A stretch of 64,000 nt of DNA from Otis tarda (GCA_026413225.1 CM048556.1:21801115-21865114); one strand, 5' to 3'; positions 1 through 13,691 are shown, numbered from the stretch's first letter. Numbers and translations are program-made. The notes: generated by a model not told the origin, from the sequence alone.

Positions 1-450
1 TCAGCAGCTAAAACACCACGCAGTTGCTTGCTCACTCCCCCCCTACCACCCCACACTGGGATGGGGAGGAGAACTGGGAAAAAAAGACAGGCAAAACTCC
101 TGGGCTGGGATAAAAACAGTTTAACACAAACACCAGAGGAAGAGAAAACAAGAGATGGACAACAAAGTCAACAATAGACAATACTGAAGCACGTAATTTA
201 CAGTGCACTAACTCACCGTGGATCCTGGTGCCCAGCTCCCTCCTGAGAAGCCAAACCTGCCCCTCTGCACCGTCCCCACTTTATGCCCTGAGCAGGAGCC
301 ATGGGGGTGGAGTAGCCCTTGGGCTAATTGGGGTAACCTGTCCCAGCTGGGGGCTAACTGGTAACCTATCCCAGTGTGTCCCAGCCTCAGGGGCCAGCTC
401 CTCTCCCAGCTCAGGTGAGAATTAACTCCATCCTAGCCAGAACCAGGACA
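1..450 (-). mobile_element. Solo LTR of an avian endogenous retrovirus, 3' end cut by the window edge
   Basis: Read on the minus strand, the element begins TGTCCTGGTT at 450 with the GGAGTTAATTCTC that I know from a common avian LTR type. Its 3' part (about 130-1) carries the T-rich segment, the CCCATCCCA stretch and the GAGCAAGCAACTGCGTGGTG-like end of the same type. Roughly the last 20 bases lie before the window. The middle is diverged from what I remember. No gag, pol or env sequence adjoins it. Confidence 0.7.
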
Positions 451-451
451 G

Positions 452-885
452 GAGGAAAGAGAAGAAATCTAAAAAGAAAAGCCATGCACAGCAGGCCCTG
501 CTGAAGAGTCTCTCCCCATCTTTCCTGCAGCCCCCTTTGGGCACTGGGAGCCGCTCTCAGGTCTCCCCGGAGCCTCCTCTTCTCCAGGCTGAACAGCCCC
601 AGCTCTCTCAGCCTGGCCTCACAGCAGAGCTGCTCCAGCCCTCCCATCACCTGCGTAGGCTGCTCTGGACCCTCTCCAGCAGCTCCACGTCCTTCTGATG
701 TTGGGGGCTCCAGAGCTGGACGCAGGGCTGCAGGGGGGTCTCACAGAGCGGGGCAGAGGATCCCCCCCCAGCTGCTGCCCACACTGCCGGGGATGCACCC
801 GGGCCGCGGTTGGCTTTCTGGGCTGTGAGTGCACATTGCCGGCTCACGTTGCGCATCCCATCCTCTAAGTAGAGGATTACTTCCT
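452..885 (-). mobile_element. CR1-type LINE, 3' fragment of ORF2, broken
   Basis: Minus-strand translation in shifting frames gives the familiar CR1 reverse-transcriptase tail: QCALTAQKANR, then CVQLWSPQHQKDVELLERVQ, then LRELGLFSLEKRRLRGDL. The frame changes between blocks and the middle is altered, so the copy is dead. It is 5'-truncated, as most CR1 copies are, and its 3' end abuts the LTR at 450. The upper boundary is approximate because the sequence near 885-919 is not diagnostic. Confidence 0.88.
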
Positions 886-924
886 CTCTACCCAAACTCT
901 TCCCATAATTTCTAACAGGCTGGC

Positions 925-1112
925 TGTCCTGGTTTGGGCACGGGTGGAGTTAATTTTCCTCTCAGCAGCCAGTGTGTTTTGGATTTCGGATGTGAAAACT
1001 GTTGATAAACCCTCTTCGAGTTTTCTGTTCTTCCCAATTCTCTCACCCATCCCACTGGGGACAGGGGAAGGTGAGCAAGGAACTGTGTGGTGTCGAGGGC
1101 TCACCCACCACA
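925..1112 (+). mobile_element. Internally deleted solo LTR with exact 5-bp target-site duplication
   Basis: The element runs from TGTCCTGGTTTGGGC to ACCCACCACA. The direct repeat CTGGC flanks it at 920-924 and 1113-1117, which fixes both ends. Its first 90 bases match the start of the same LTR type as the element at 1-450 (GGAGTTAATTTTCC, TGTTTTGGATTTCGG). It then jumps to the 3' part (CCCATCCCACTGGGG), leaving 188 bp, so the middle has been lost. Confidence 0.82.
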
Positions 1113-1117
1113 CTGGC

Positions 1118-4100
1118 AAACACCATAAGCCAGTGACTGCAGCCACCGCACAGCCGCACCCCTCCATCCCCTCAGAGAGGCGTCATGGAAGCCCCTTGAG
1201 GATGTTTAGGTGTCCCCTTCACAGGAAAACACCTCCATGACCAACCCGGATGGACCCACTTGATGGGTGGAATTTGGCCAACCCCAGCACCCACAGAAGC
1301 ATCCAGATGAAGCGAGCTGCTAGATGCTGAGGATGCCCCAGGGCTCGGTGACGCTCAGCACCTCTCTTTGGCCAAGAGGGCTACAGGCTTTCTGTCCCGG
1401 CGTCTCAGCAGCAGTTCCCTGGGCTCAAACGCCCCGTAGGATACCTGAAAAAAACTCAGTACCTTTCTCCCAGTTCCCTCCTATCCCTGTCTCTTATTAA
1501 GAGCCTGCAAACTTCATTTCAAAAACGATGGTTCTCATCACATTCAGGTGTAACTATTTTTGTTTAGGGAGGGAGCCAAGAAATCGTATAAATTACACTC
1601 AAGAAAACCCTTTGGCAGTTTAACAGGCATTGGAAAGAACCCATTTCAGAACAGTGCCTTATAACGGGTGTCTCCATGGATACCTCTTTGTCAGCACCTC
1701 ATTAGAGAAGAGCTGAGACACGTACGAGTACCTTCTCCTGCGTTTCAGAAGGTGCCTCAAAAACACTAATTATGCAAATCTCCATCCTCTAACCGATGGA
1801 TACTTGTGAGTTCAGGTGACAAAATGGATGAGCTGAGCTGTGCTAGGAAAGGAAGGCAAGATACTGCATTCTGCATTTAGACTCTCTTCTTACGATCGCT
1901 GACACTTCGACAACTACCAGAGACCAGGAAACTCCTTTAGCCTTCCAAACTACTTATTTTCCCCCCATCTTTTTTATTTTTAACAGCAAGACGATAGAAA
2001 GGAAGAGACAAATGGAGAGGCAGAATTCAGAGAGCCACGTCTGGGACACCTGAGGATGGCAGAACCATCACCAGGACTGGCCAGGGCCTGGGAGCTGGAG
2101 ACAGAGCCCAGAGGAGTTAAGACAAGCCCTCTCCCTAGGTAGTCCACAGATTAGTGACTAATTAGTCTCCATAAGGAAAAATGCTCCAATTAAACCAAAA
2201 CCCCAGCTCCGGCAGAAATGCGGGAACCACAAAGCTAGCTTGGCTTTCAGAACAGCGCCCACCAGCACTGGGAGACCCGTGTCACCTGTAAGCTAGACTC
2301 GGTTAAAGAAAACCTCAGGAACACGGTGAACTGTGGGAGACGGGTCCCACTGGGACCTCCAGTTTGTTCTTCCATCGCTGAGCGCAGCAGAGGCTCTAAA
2401 AGCTGCCGTCTCCCACTCCTGAAGCAGCTGGGAGCCCACTCAGATCCCAGCGCCGCTGAGAGCCGCCGCAGGGAAGGGTTTTCCGTGTCCCTGAGCGGCC
2501 ACTGGAAGCCAGCCCGATTCACAGGAGAAATCTTCGGGACTGCTCTCTACGCTGACGTGCGGGAGCCCCACGGGAGCGCCCGCCCGCCGGGGACGGCTGC
2601 CGCGCTGCTTCTTGGCTGCGCCGCCTTCCTCGCTTCCCAGCTGGGAGCGGAGGAACAGGGAGCTGCCCAAGAGCGGAAATCTCCCCGCACCAGCCAGCTG
2701 GGCGCTTGAGCCCCGTCCCACGGCGACGCTCAGGATGGAACCCGCGGGGATGGCCTCCCAGTAGAACAAAACCAGTTAATCCTTAGGGGGATGATCCAAG
2801 CCCAGAGTTACCTGCTGGAAGCGATTTTTACTGGAGACCTTCCTGCGCAGTGTTTCTATTTCAGGCACGCTGCTTTGAAAGCTCAGGAACAAAGCGGAGC
2901 CCTGCCGGGTTTCTCACATCCAGAACAAAGATAGCTCACCTGAGAAGCTGCCGCTGCGATGCTTTCAACAGAAATCAGGGTTCAGTTTTAAAAATGGGCA
3001 GTTTGGATAAGGCAGAAAGTAGATCTGTGCGGAAGGTTTGTACGGGGAAAACGTCAGAGCCTGGGAGCGCCGGCAGGTCCCAGCACGGTTCGGAGTGGCA
3101 CGGGCTTGGACCCAGCACAAAACTGGGGTCAGAGGAAGGGGGGTGGATAGGAACATCGAGAGCTGTCCAGGAAGTACAAAACGTTGTCTGCAATTAAAGC
3201 TGAGGGATACGCAGAGAGATGGTTTACCGGGAAGGGCTGCGGAGTTAGAAAGAGTTACCCTCCAAGCATCGTCCTGCTGGCAACTCACGCTCAGACAAAT
3301 GGCTTGCCCACACCCTTCTCCAAAGTTCACACAAAGTCCAGCTTACGTGTCTCAGCTTAAAAATTAAAGGTCAATTCCGAGCGTCCCCATTATCCAGGTC
3401 CACAGCGAGGATACCAGCACTTCATTCCCACCGGAAAGGTGTGGCGGCCTCCGTCAGGGAGCCACCGCGTACACGTTACATCACCAGCTTAACCACGCTT
3501 ATGTTCCTTGGTGCCTGTTCCATCGAAAGCCCTGTGCTGCTCCTCAGCAGCAGCCTTCTTCAATCCCGGGAAACTCGGAGTGCTGAAGGCAGAGATGCAC
3601 CAAGGCGGGGCGGGCTCCCTGTTTTCTCTGACCAGCCAACACCAGCGCTCTCCACCTCCAGACCACGGTGGCCCTCCTGCCTCCCACGCCCGGCTGAAGC
3701 CATCCTCAGCTCCCACCGCGCCATCCTCTCGCCCTAAGGTAATTGCAAGCTCTTCTTTTTTTTTCCTGCCACGAGATTTTTGCCTGCGCGGTGCCTGTAC
3801 CCGCACCGAGCAGACCAAGGATTTCCCTTTCACCTGTCACACAAGCACCACCGGATTTAATTTGGCAAGGATCGGCTCCCTCGTGGCCCATCGTCATTAT
3901 TAGTCCTTCACCTGAGGCTGCGTGAGCAGAAATATTTTGAGTTTTTCTAATGACAATTACGTGTATTTATAGAGCGCCTGTCACCCCAAAGAATCCCCCC
4001 GCACTATGAAAGCGGGGAAATACTTATCCTAAACCGTAACTCCCTCAGCCGTACAACGTGGCTGCTCTTTAATGCACACAGCGATCAGGGCACGAAAGGA

Positions 4101-7100
4101 GGAAAGCTTCCCAGACCTGGCACAAGAAGGCAAAAGAAAAAAAAAACTTTACACAGCAAGTGTCTGAGCACTAAGACTTCAGCACAGTCCTATCAAATCA
4201 GTCCGTCCCTTTGGGACACTGTCACGCAGGCACGGGGGCGGCTCTTCCGATGCACCAAGACTAGAGAAGCTTTCGTGTTCCGATCGTGTTGAAAACGGAT
4301 TTATTTTTTTTGTTAGACCTTCAGGGTGGAGACACGGCCGCGAGACGCGGACAATGGCACGGAGTCAGGTACCCTAAAGCAAACACCGACGTCCCGCAGC
4401 TCGCGGAGGGCGCAGAGGAGGTTCAGGCACTGCTCCAACGCAGGAAGGAAACGACGTGATTCACAGAGAGCACTTCAAAGTCTCAGATGCCACCGACTGT
4501 TTAAAGGGCAGACTTACGCAAAACTGAGGTGTGAGCATTTTCTCTCCCAACCGTTTTCTCTAGGAATCCCTCCTCTCACAGCACAAGGCCTTGTTGTGCG
4601 TAAGAAAGAACGAACACCCACTCCTGACAAAAACCTTCCCTGCGTCAGGAAACGTCACTAAAAACTTCCCAGCTCTCGCCTCCGCCCCACGCTCCCAAGA
4701 GGAGCGAAGCCAGCTACCAGCCAAGCACCGCCGAACCGTGATGGCCTGCGTATTTGACCGGAACAATTATCATGCCTATGACAGGTGTTGGAGCAGTTTT
4801 CATCTCAACGTCTCCTTCGCAGCACACGCGAGGAAAGTGAACGGCGAAGGACAACCACAGCCAGGTTCTTGACACCGAATTCCACATCAGAAAGTTTCAC
4901 ACTGAATAAAAAGGATCACAACCTATACGGAGGCCAGGGAGTCAAGAGCAGTTAATTCCCTTCTACGGCAGCCGTTCCGCACGACCCAGAGGAAATCGGA
5001 TGATGTTCTGGGTTTCGTTTGCCTGTCTGGCTGCACACGAGCAAGAGCTCAGAGTCACTGTGGGGACCGGAGGAAGGCACCGATAACAGACGTGCCAGCC
5101 ACCCTCCACGTGTGCTCCTGCGACACGACCACCTCTTTGTCAGCGGACTTCTTCTGATTCCTCATGAATTTCCTCAATAACTACGGCTTTCAGAATACGT
5201 TTTAAGGCAAAGATGTGTTTGAATATTAATGCTATCGAAAAATAATGGGAGTTGAAAGTATGTCCTTGATCATGTCTAGACAGAAGCAGATATAATGGGT
5301 TTCTAGTATCTAGGTAGTAGATATAAATAGATTAATATCCCTCAAAGACCCGGCACATCTCTGTGTGTCATCCAGAGGAGCGATCCCACACGCAAGCCCT
5401 CCCCGAATATCTGCCGTCTAATGAAGGGTGCACCGCTCAGCCCCTCAGTCGCTACCTGCAAAGCACCTGGAGGAGAACGGTCAAGGGGTTCCGGGGCGCT
5501 GCTCAGAGCCCACTCACAATCTCCTCTCTCCTGGTAACGGAAGCGACAAACGCCGTCAGGACCCACCCAGAACTGGAGCTCAGTAAACGTTAAAGAGCAG
5601 CAGTAAGGGCAGAGACAGCACCAAAACTGCCTGACCGCTGCTTGTTGTGCTCTTTCGCAGAGAGGTGTATTTTCGATCGCGAGACTTGCGCAGCGCAGTG
5701 TGACCGTATGCCGTCCCTGCAGACTATCCCTGCCTTGGACAGGGACAACGCGACTCCCATGAACACGCCCCGAATCTCTCCCACATCCACCCCTCACCAG
5801 CAGTCAGCTGTGATCCTTGTCAGCCTCGCATCACGCTCACGAGGATAAGCTTCCAGTTTCTTCCTTATTGAGAAAAAGCCCCCATCGGAAAGTGGCAGAC
5901 TTTTTGGGGAGGCTCAGCTGGCTTTGAGCCACGGGCCAACGCAGCGCCTGCCCCCCTCCCATGCAGGGGTCTGGGATCCCGCCTGTGTTTCAGATAATCC
6001 CTGTTCCCATCGCTCACACCCATGGATTTGTTTCCCCAGGGGTAGCATGGAGATGCTGATTTGGACCCAGCGCTGGTTCGGTAAAGGCAGCCGGGCGTCG
6101 GCGTAAGAAGCGTTCACGCTTGGCCAGGAGGTCAGCAACGCGAAGAGCTTCGTCAAGAAAGGGGAAAAAACGAGGAAGGGAGGGGGATGAAAGAGAGCAG
6201 GAGCGGGTTCACCTCCGAGTTAAGGCTGTTCTCGGTGTAGGCCTGGGGGAATTAACTTTAACACTCCACTTCAGCTGCCTTTTCCCTTTCTCTTCTGCAC
6301 AAGCCTGCGTCTCTCTCCTGTCAGACTCTGATGGCTTTATGTAACTGTTTAAAAATTGAACAGGCTTCTTAACTTAGTTTTAGCAGAACACACTTTTTTG
6401 CCTTTCTCTCTCGAATGCACATTAAGAATAAAGATTTCCAGAGAAAATAAGACCTCTTCCATCCTCCGACATCAGCCCCTGCACACACAAAGCCGCGGCC
6501 CCGAGGACCGCATTTTCCGGACGTTCTGTCTGGATCCGCATCCGCGGCCCCAGCGGGCTTCACAGCCGGGCGCTGGGAAGACAGAGTCACCCCGGAGGAA
6601 ACGCACAGGTTACCCACGGCAGCACCGCCCACAGCGGGAGAATCCTAGAAAGCGATGACGAGGAAAGAAACCCAAAACCCTTGGGTACGGCAGCAAAAGC
6701 CCCGAGGGGCGCGCAGGGGTTCGCCCCACGTTACAGCCTGAGAAACAGCCTGTGACCTGACGCTACCATGAGAATAATTTTTTTTTTTTCTGCTTTGTGT
6801 GAAGAGATGAAAAAGCTTGAGAAGAGAGTCCCTCAAGGCTCAAAAGAGAGAGGCAAACACCCCCCACCCTTTCTGTGTGTCTGTGTTTCTCAATTACAAC
6901 CGCTTCCAAGCCAGAACTGCACTCGGTGATGCTCCAGGTTGGCAATGATGGTGGAAGAGGCTTTCAGGAAACTCAACAAAAATATTCAACAGCGAGGTTC
7001 GTCACTCAAGCCCTTCTCTTCTTTTCCTTTGTCTATCGGGAAGCGTCTGTCTGTGTTTGCACTGGGGGCTTTTATGGGCAAACACTGCTTCCCACTGTTT

Positions 7101-8160
7101 GCACAAGCTGGGAACACCAGACTGGGTCCGGACCGGGGCCACCAGTTATATCCAACACACACAGCACCCGCATCTCTCGCTCGAGCTATTTTGTTCCCAG
7201 CTTGCAGCTAAACCACAGCGCTAGCGGCAGCAGGCTGGGGCTGCCAAAGGCACCAGCCACAGACTTTGCCCAGCTCCAGTTTTGGGAGTCAATGAGGAAA
7301 GCGCGCCCAGTTGTGCTCCTGGTCAGCACGGCAGCACCCCGGGCATCTCCCGGTGTCCATCCTCTCCTCCCAGGCACCGGGCAATCCCACGGGCCATCCC
7401 ACAGCAGCCTGTTTCTGCTCGTTCACCCTGAGCATCCCCGGACACGGCGATCCCATCCCGCAAATCCAGAGCTCGTGCTGCACACCAACCCTACCAGCCT
7501 TCCCCCAGTGCAACGGTGCTGTACTTCCCCCAGGTCGCAAAAAAAAAAAAAAATCCTAAGGGACACAACTGCAGCGAGCACTGCAATCCCAGCAGCGTAA
7601 CACCACATCACACACGCTGACGCTCAGCGGTCCCCTGCACCCAGCAGAAGGGGATGCGGCAGTCCCACCACGCCGCTGCACGGAGCCCAGGGCTGCGTTT
7701 GCGTTCCCGGGGACGGGGATGTCGCAGCGCGGCAAAGCCACGAGTTTTCCAGCATCCCACACCGAGGCGTTAAAGAACAGGACGATTTACTCTGATCACC
7801 TGCCGTTTATCTCGCGGCTGTGCGGAAGCTCTGACCCGTTCCTGCCCACACCCCCGGCAGCACGTGGGGCGCGCTGTTAAAGGCTACAAACGAGCTGCCG
7901 AAACGCTGCCAGTCGTGAGCGCTGTGGTTTCTTCCTCCTCCGCTGCCTTCGCCTGTCACATTCCCACGCCACGTTCCCAGCCCGATGCTGTCCCCGGAGG
8001 AGGTGCCCTCCACACCCACGTGCTGCTGGTTACGGGCGTCGTATCCGTGCATCCCAAGTCGTGGTGCGCGTGGACAGCTATGGGGCGTGTGAGCATCCCG
8101 CAATGGGCAGGAACCTGCTTTGGGGGCGCGGCCCCAAAACCACGGGCCACGCGTGGTACA
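1118..8160. other. No gene recognised; unique sequence, probably intron or intergenic
   Basis: ORFs here are short, overlap on both strands and lack splice context. Points of interest are an octamer ATGCAAAT at 1772-1779, an RFX X-box-like GTCTCCATGGATACC at 1669-1683, an AT-rich patch at 5180-5340 and a 15-A run at 7539-7553. If the minus-strand gene continues left of the window, this is intron. Confidence 0.5.
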
Positions 8161-8834
8161 GATTGGCCTTAGGGACCGTCCAGATAAGAAAGTCCAAAGT
8201 ATAGGCCCCAAGTTTACACCGCAAGTGGGACCTCAGAGCCTAAACGCTGGATGGAGGAGCCACCAGACCACGGGTCCAGAGAAGAGAGCAGTGTCTCAAG
8301 GCAAATCAGCACATTTTTAGAGCCCTGATGGGAAGACTGCAGCTTGATGAGGTTTTTGGATGTGGCCTGCTTCGGCATTCACACAGTGCATCCGGATCCA
8401 ACCGGACAGCAGAAGCGCCATCAGCGAAGGAACGCCTAACGCAGATTTGCGGAGCAGTGCTACGTGTTGCAGCCACGTCAGGCGAAAAGTAAATAATGAA
8501 ATAATAACTGGAGGAAGATCCTGACCCTTCCTCAGAGGCTGCAGAGGCGCGGCTGCTGGCACAAGAGCCGTGGCTGTACGCGTAAGCGGGGGAGCTGACA
8601 GGGCGCAAAGGGAGCGCGCGTTCCCCGCACGGGACGGGGCTCATCCTTGCAGGGACGTTGCTCCCCAGCACGTCGCGGGCAGCTGCAAAAGGGAGCGCGA
8701 TGCCTGCCCTCCTGACTAGAGCTTCAAATCGCACAAAGCCTGTCCCCAACGCAGGCTGAGCGGCTCTCGGCCACCCCCAGCTCCTTCCCCTTTTTGCACA
8801 AAGCCGCGAGGGATCGCCGCCCGCCCCCGCGACT

Positions 8835-8849
8835 CCCGCAGAGGGGGCT
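8835..8849 (+). promoter_or_regulatory. Candidate CTCF-like motif
   Basis: CCCGCAGAGGGGGCT differs at two positions from CCAGCAGAGGGCGCT. It lies in a small GC-rich block (8560-9010) that may be a minor CpG island. Confidence 0.2.
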
Positions 8850-9059
8850 GCGCCATGCTCCGCGTGACGCCGACGACTGGACCTACGCGGCACGTTATAT
8901 AAGCTATACGGGAGGGAGGCAGCTCCTTTCGCGCCCCCACCCATCACCTGGTTAACCCCAAAAATCGCAGCAGCCCCGCAGCTGCCTCCGACAGCGGCGC
9001 TCGGCTCCATTCCTCAGTGCCAAGCAAGAGTTACCCACTGCCAAACTTCTGACCTACTT

Positions 9060-9295
9060 CTGCCTCTCCCCGCTCCTGCCCTCAGTCCCCAATTAAATCT
9101 GTGTGCCATTTCCTCAATTATCCTCTTCCTGCTAATAGATGTGGAAAGAGGATGCCATAACAATGTATTCCCTTGGCAATGGTTCAAAATAAATCTCAGA
9201 ATTAATGTGGAAGAGTGCCGGATGTAGGAATACTTTAATTAAACATAAATCTATAGAAACGAGCAGTTACATTTAAGAAAGCTGATCTTTTGCTG
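9060..9295. promoter_or_regulatory. AT-rich island, candidate conserved enhancer
   Basis: The stretch is abruptly A/T-rich next to a GC-rich block. It is packed with CAATTA, GCTAATAG, CATAACAATG (SOX-like), TGTGGAAA and TTTAATTAAA elements, with no repeat or ORF. This is the usual look of a conserved vertebrate non-coding element. Conservation cannot be judged here. Confidence 0.25.
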
Positions 9296-12200
9296 TCACC
9301 ACAATACTCAACCTCTCAGCCAGGCAGTGAGAATCCTGGCGCTCTCATTCAACTGTCAGGCCACTAAATCAGCACTCACCTCCCACTTCTGCGTGCCGAC
9401 GATCCGCTGAGGTCGGCTGTTTCAGCACACAGCCATACTCCACTTGGCACAACCTAAACAGCAACGCGCGCGGGCATCCTGCTTGGAAAACACTCGAGTT
9501 TGGAAACGGCAAAGCATGCGAAGGCTTGAAACAGACAAAGATACATAACCCAACTTGGGGGGAACCTAAACAATAAAAACCTGTCTGGAAATTTTTGCAG
9601 GAGAAAAAGTGTATGCGTACCTTTGGAAAGAGGAGGAGCGGGAACAGAGAACTACTTGAACACTGTAAGTAAGGTGTTCTGGCAGGCACTCGCAATTCTG
9701 GATGCATACAGAGATGATTGGAACAAGATTTCTAATTGAGACAAAAGCCGTCTGAGGAATAGGTAACGAGCAGCGCCTGGGAATCGCTCTGCCCGTTACA
9801 GAAGACATCAAGCCTTTGTTCAACTTTATAGGCCCCTTCCGACTCCATTTCTCGCGAGGTAAGAAACCGCAAGCCTTCATGAAAAGGAGGCTTTAATCCC
9901 GTGCAAACGACGTCTGCACACCTACAAGCTGCACGTTCCACACCTGAGATGCTACTTCATCCCCTCTGTGTACCCAAACCCGCATCTTGGGCCAGAACGC
10001 CACACGATCGCCTAACAGCTGGATAACAAACTGCAATTAAACCCAGCGCTGCAAAGGGAGCTCAGGGTAGCAATCTTACCGAAGAAATAAAGTTTATTTT
10101 AAGCCTGATGCAGAGTAACACGCAGCATATTGAAGGAAGCCGATCACGTCTCTGCTGCAAATGCCCAGCACAGTCAACAGGCAGCACGTCCGCAGGCACA
10201 CAGCAAAGAGCTGGTAGGGTGATCTCTAAATTACTTAGGGCACCGCGGTGCCGGCTGAGGCTGGAATGAAGGGAGATGAAGACCTGAGCCAAGGCAGCAA
10301 AGGCAACGTCTCCGCAGCGAGATGTGAAACCATCTCCCACAGCAAGGAACCGATGGGCCAGCTAGAAATCACACGAGACTGCAGAAACGAGCAGGCTTTC
10401 GCTGCTAGAGATGGACTGGGTAGAGGAAGAAAAGGAAATAAAACATTTTTAAACTATTTTCCAGTATTTCTTCACGATCGGTGTGGGACCTGGATGTTAA
10501 AAATTATTAACACCTCTGGGAACAGAGTGCCATCTCTCAAAACCCTCGGCCCCTGTGTGCATGAGAAGGGCAGTAACTCCCATTATAAGCAGCAACACTC
10601 GGCTCATCTCTGGAAAACAGGCTTTAAACATCTCCCAAGAGGCCCGAAACAAAAAGCTGCGGCTTCCCCTCTCACCCCCGTCGCTGTTTGCTGTACGTAC
10701 ACCAAAGGCCTTCGTTTCCACCTGAACGCACACGTCCCACAGCTATTTTTGGCCAGGAGTGACGTGGCGTTGTTTGCATAACTGGGTTCTCACCTCACGA
10801 TCTGCCGCTCTAATAGTTTGCAAAATAATAGCTGGAAAATGTCCGATTCCTAAAGAAATGCCTGTAACGTTCCGTTTGCCTTCATCTTAAGGTCAAAAAA
10901 AGAAAAGAAAAGGGGAAAAAAAATGAGGAAAAGTCTTCTGCAGAAGCACTACAAAATGCTTCAGTGAGATGTAAGCCAAATGATTTAGTGACGATCAGCT
11001 GGGACGCGGGGACTCAGTTCTGCTGTTTTGGATGAAAAAGTATCAAAGCAGAAGGGACAAAACAGAACTCGCGCAGGAAGATAACAATTTCAAACACCGG
11101 AGTTTTAAGCACCACAGCCAGATCCACCGCTGACCTGATCTGTAACGACTCACGCCAACCCAAAGTATCATCCGTAGGAAACGCAGACTTATCAGCGATG
11201 GTTAAAAACAAAGGCAGAGCCCAAAATAGCAGCGTTTCAGACGGACGCGTCGCTTGGACGGTTCTCAGCTGTCAAAACTGAGCCGTAATCACACATCTCT
11301 CCCGAGGAATATTTGATATTTGTCCAGTGTTAAAAATAAAAGTGAGATATCTTGGAAGAGAAAGAGATGGCCCTAATAGAGAACGCAGGGGAATAAATTA
11401 TACGTACAAAAAGATCCAACCACTGGTTCTTCTTTTCCAGTCCCCAACTACCAGCAAAAGATGGACAAGATCCATTTCTAGAACAACTCCTGTCACTGCA
11501 GAACGCTGCAGAGGCGGGACCGGACACTTTCCCAACTGTGCAGCTGACTGGAGGAGAATTGACCCGTTCTGTTTCGGAAGTACCGGTGCTTCAGGTTCCT
11601 ACATCACCCCCAGCCAAAGCTTTGCCTCCCAGCATGGTGCTGCAGGAGCACGAACTTCACATCTGGGCCAGATTATTGCTCAGTTTACACTCGAGACATC
11701 TCCCTTCGCTACCTTCCTGCCTCACCCATCGCTCTTATCCACCCCTGCACCCAGCATGAAGAAGGCCGGAGGTATTTCACTGTACCTACTGCACTCCTTG
11801 GCTCCGGGGAAGTCAACGGATAAATAACACAAGACCACGAGCAGCTCAATCCCTTACAAACCCTGGCCGTGGCAAAGAGAAGGGACAGAGGCTGTGGTGG
11901 GGAACAGCTCTCCCTCTTCATCTCTAGGAAGAAACGTCTCACCTGCACAAACCACGGAGCTGCCGGAGCCGGGGGCAGAGCCTAGGAACATCGTTCTTCC
12001 CCTGCACTGGGACGTCCGCTCACGGCGTTGGCTGGCCGACTGTGCCGCGCTGGATTTCAGCAGGGGGGTTACACAGCGAGCACCACACAGTCCAGCGACA
12101 GGGAAAACCCCTGAGGCTACACCGTTCAGCAGGCTCGGTGGAGGCAAAATAACGTGCCCATCCGCGAAAGACTGCATTAGCTTCTTAACCACTTCACGGA

Positions 12201-13691
12201 GTCGCTGGGGAGCGGAAAGCCCCACAGCGCAGACCGGGGTACTGCAAAGGCACTGGAAACCTCCCGGAGGTGCTCAAGCCAGCAGTGGCCCACGCAGCCC
12301 AGCTTCTGGGAGTCACCACTCACAGGACAAAGGCAATCCCACACGACAGCGTCTGTCAGCATCACCCTGCGCAATTCCAGGAACGCAGTCATCCTTGCCA
12401 GGACATCCGAGTGCATCACTGCTACGGTGAAGTCTTGAAATGGTGTAATTTACTTTTTTCTCTTTGTTTTCTTGCTTTCTAGAGGACATCACCTCACTGC
12501 AGCCCATTTAAGTGCCAGAAAGACAACTGCAACAAGGCAGCCCTGTCACTGCTTGGCTACATGCTGCTCGCGATTCAGCTCGGTCCCGTCCTGCTGACAC
12601 CGATGCGACCTATCCACTGCCACATCAAACATCCCAGAGACACCACGTACTCCTGCAGCACTGCAAGTCTCCTTTGACAGACAGTCACAAATCACCGCCT
12701 GGCTCCAGTGGGACCTGCTTCTTTCTCCAGGCAAGAGGAGAACACCTAAAAATTTGGAAGCGTGTCAAGAGACAGAGACCTGAGGAGCACCCGTCATACA
12801 AAGGTCAGTGGTGGAGCCGTTTCTGCTTTTGGATCTGTAAGTCCTTGTATGAGGAGCAGTGTGACAGGAATCATTCAGTACTGACTCATCTCTCTTGGAG
12901 GAATCTGCTTCTCGGGCATCCCACTCCAGCTGTGGCCTACAGCAGGCCTTTGCCGGCTTGCAGCAATTATTTTAATTTCCTTTCCTTAACCAAACCATAC
13001 ACAGCGTCACTGGGGAGAAACCCTACATCTGACACCGCCACGCAGAGCGGCGGCAGGCGAGCAGAACCGCACAAGACAGCACTTTGTTAGCACGTAGCAG
13101 GAAAATCCACCTTGGCGTGGGAAGCGATGGCAAACAGTATCTAACGCCGGGCCCAGCAGTACTGCAATCGGCTCTTATTCCAGCTTTTTTCCAGCTGCAC
13201 AGGAGTGCAACCGCTGACCCTATCACCCCAGACGGAGCTAACATGAACTGTCTGCTCTTGCTCAGAAAAGACTGATCTCTGAAGGTTACTGGACAACAGG
13301 ACAATATATTTCCCTAGATATCAGAGAATGAAAGAGATTGATCAGGGGAATTATTCTCTATATTCTGTGCAGTCCATTCAGAGATGAAGTTTTCCCGGAT
13401 TCACGGAGGAGCTCACTGCAGGCCACGTGATTTCACTAATACAATACCCAATAACCCCTTTGCACCTTCTGACCCTGTTGGTTCTCCAAGTACAGGCACG
13501 GTGTTGGGTTAATGCCCTGACTTTAATTCAGGTACGAAAACCACCACAATTCCGTAGGAGAAAACCTGGGACAAAATTAGACTCTTTATTCCTCCCTGTG
13601 GTACCAGGTAGCAGTAGCTTGTTACCCAAACCCACTTCAGCTTCTTGATTTCAGAATGCAGAGTAAAATCAACTTTGGCAGAGCCAAAGCA

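Noticed and set aside
8160..8300. Possible repeat fragment
   Set aside because: The style resembles degraded repeat sequence, but I found no second copy in the window and no family signature.
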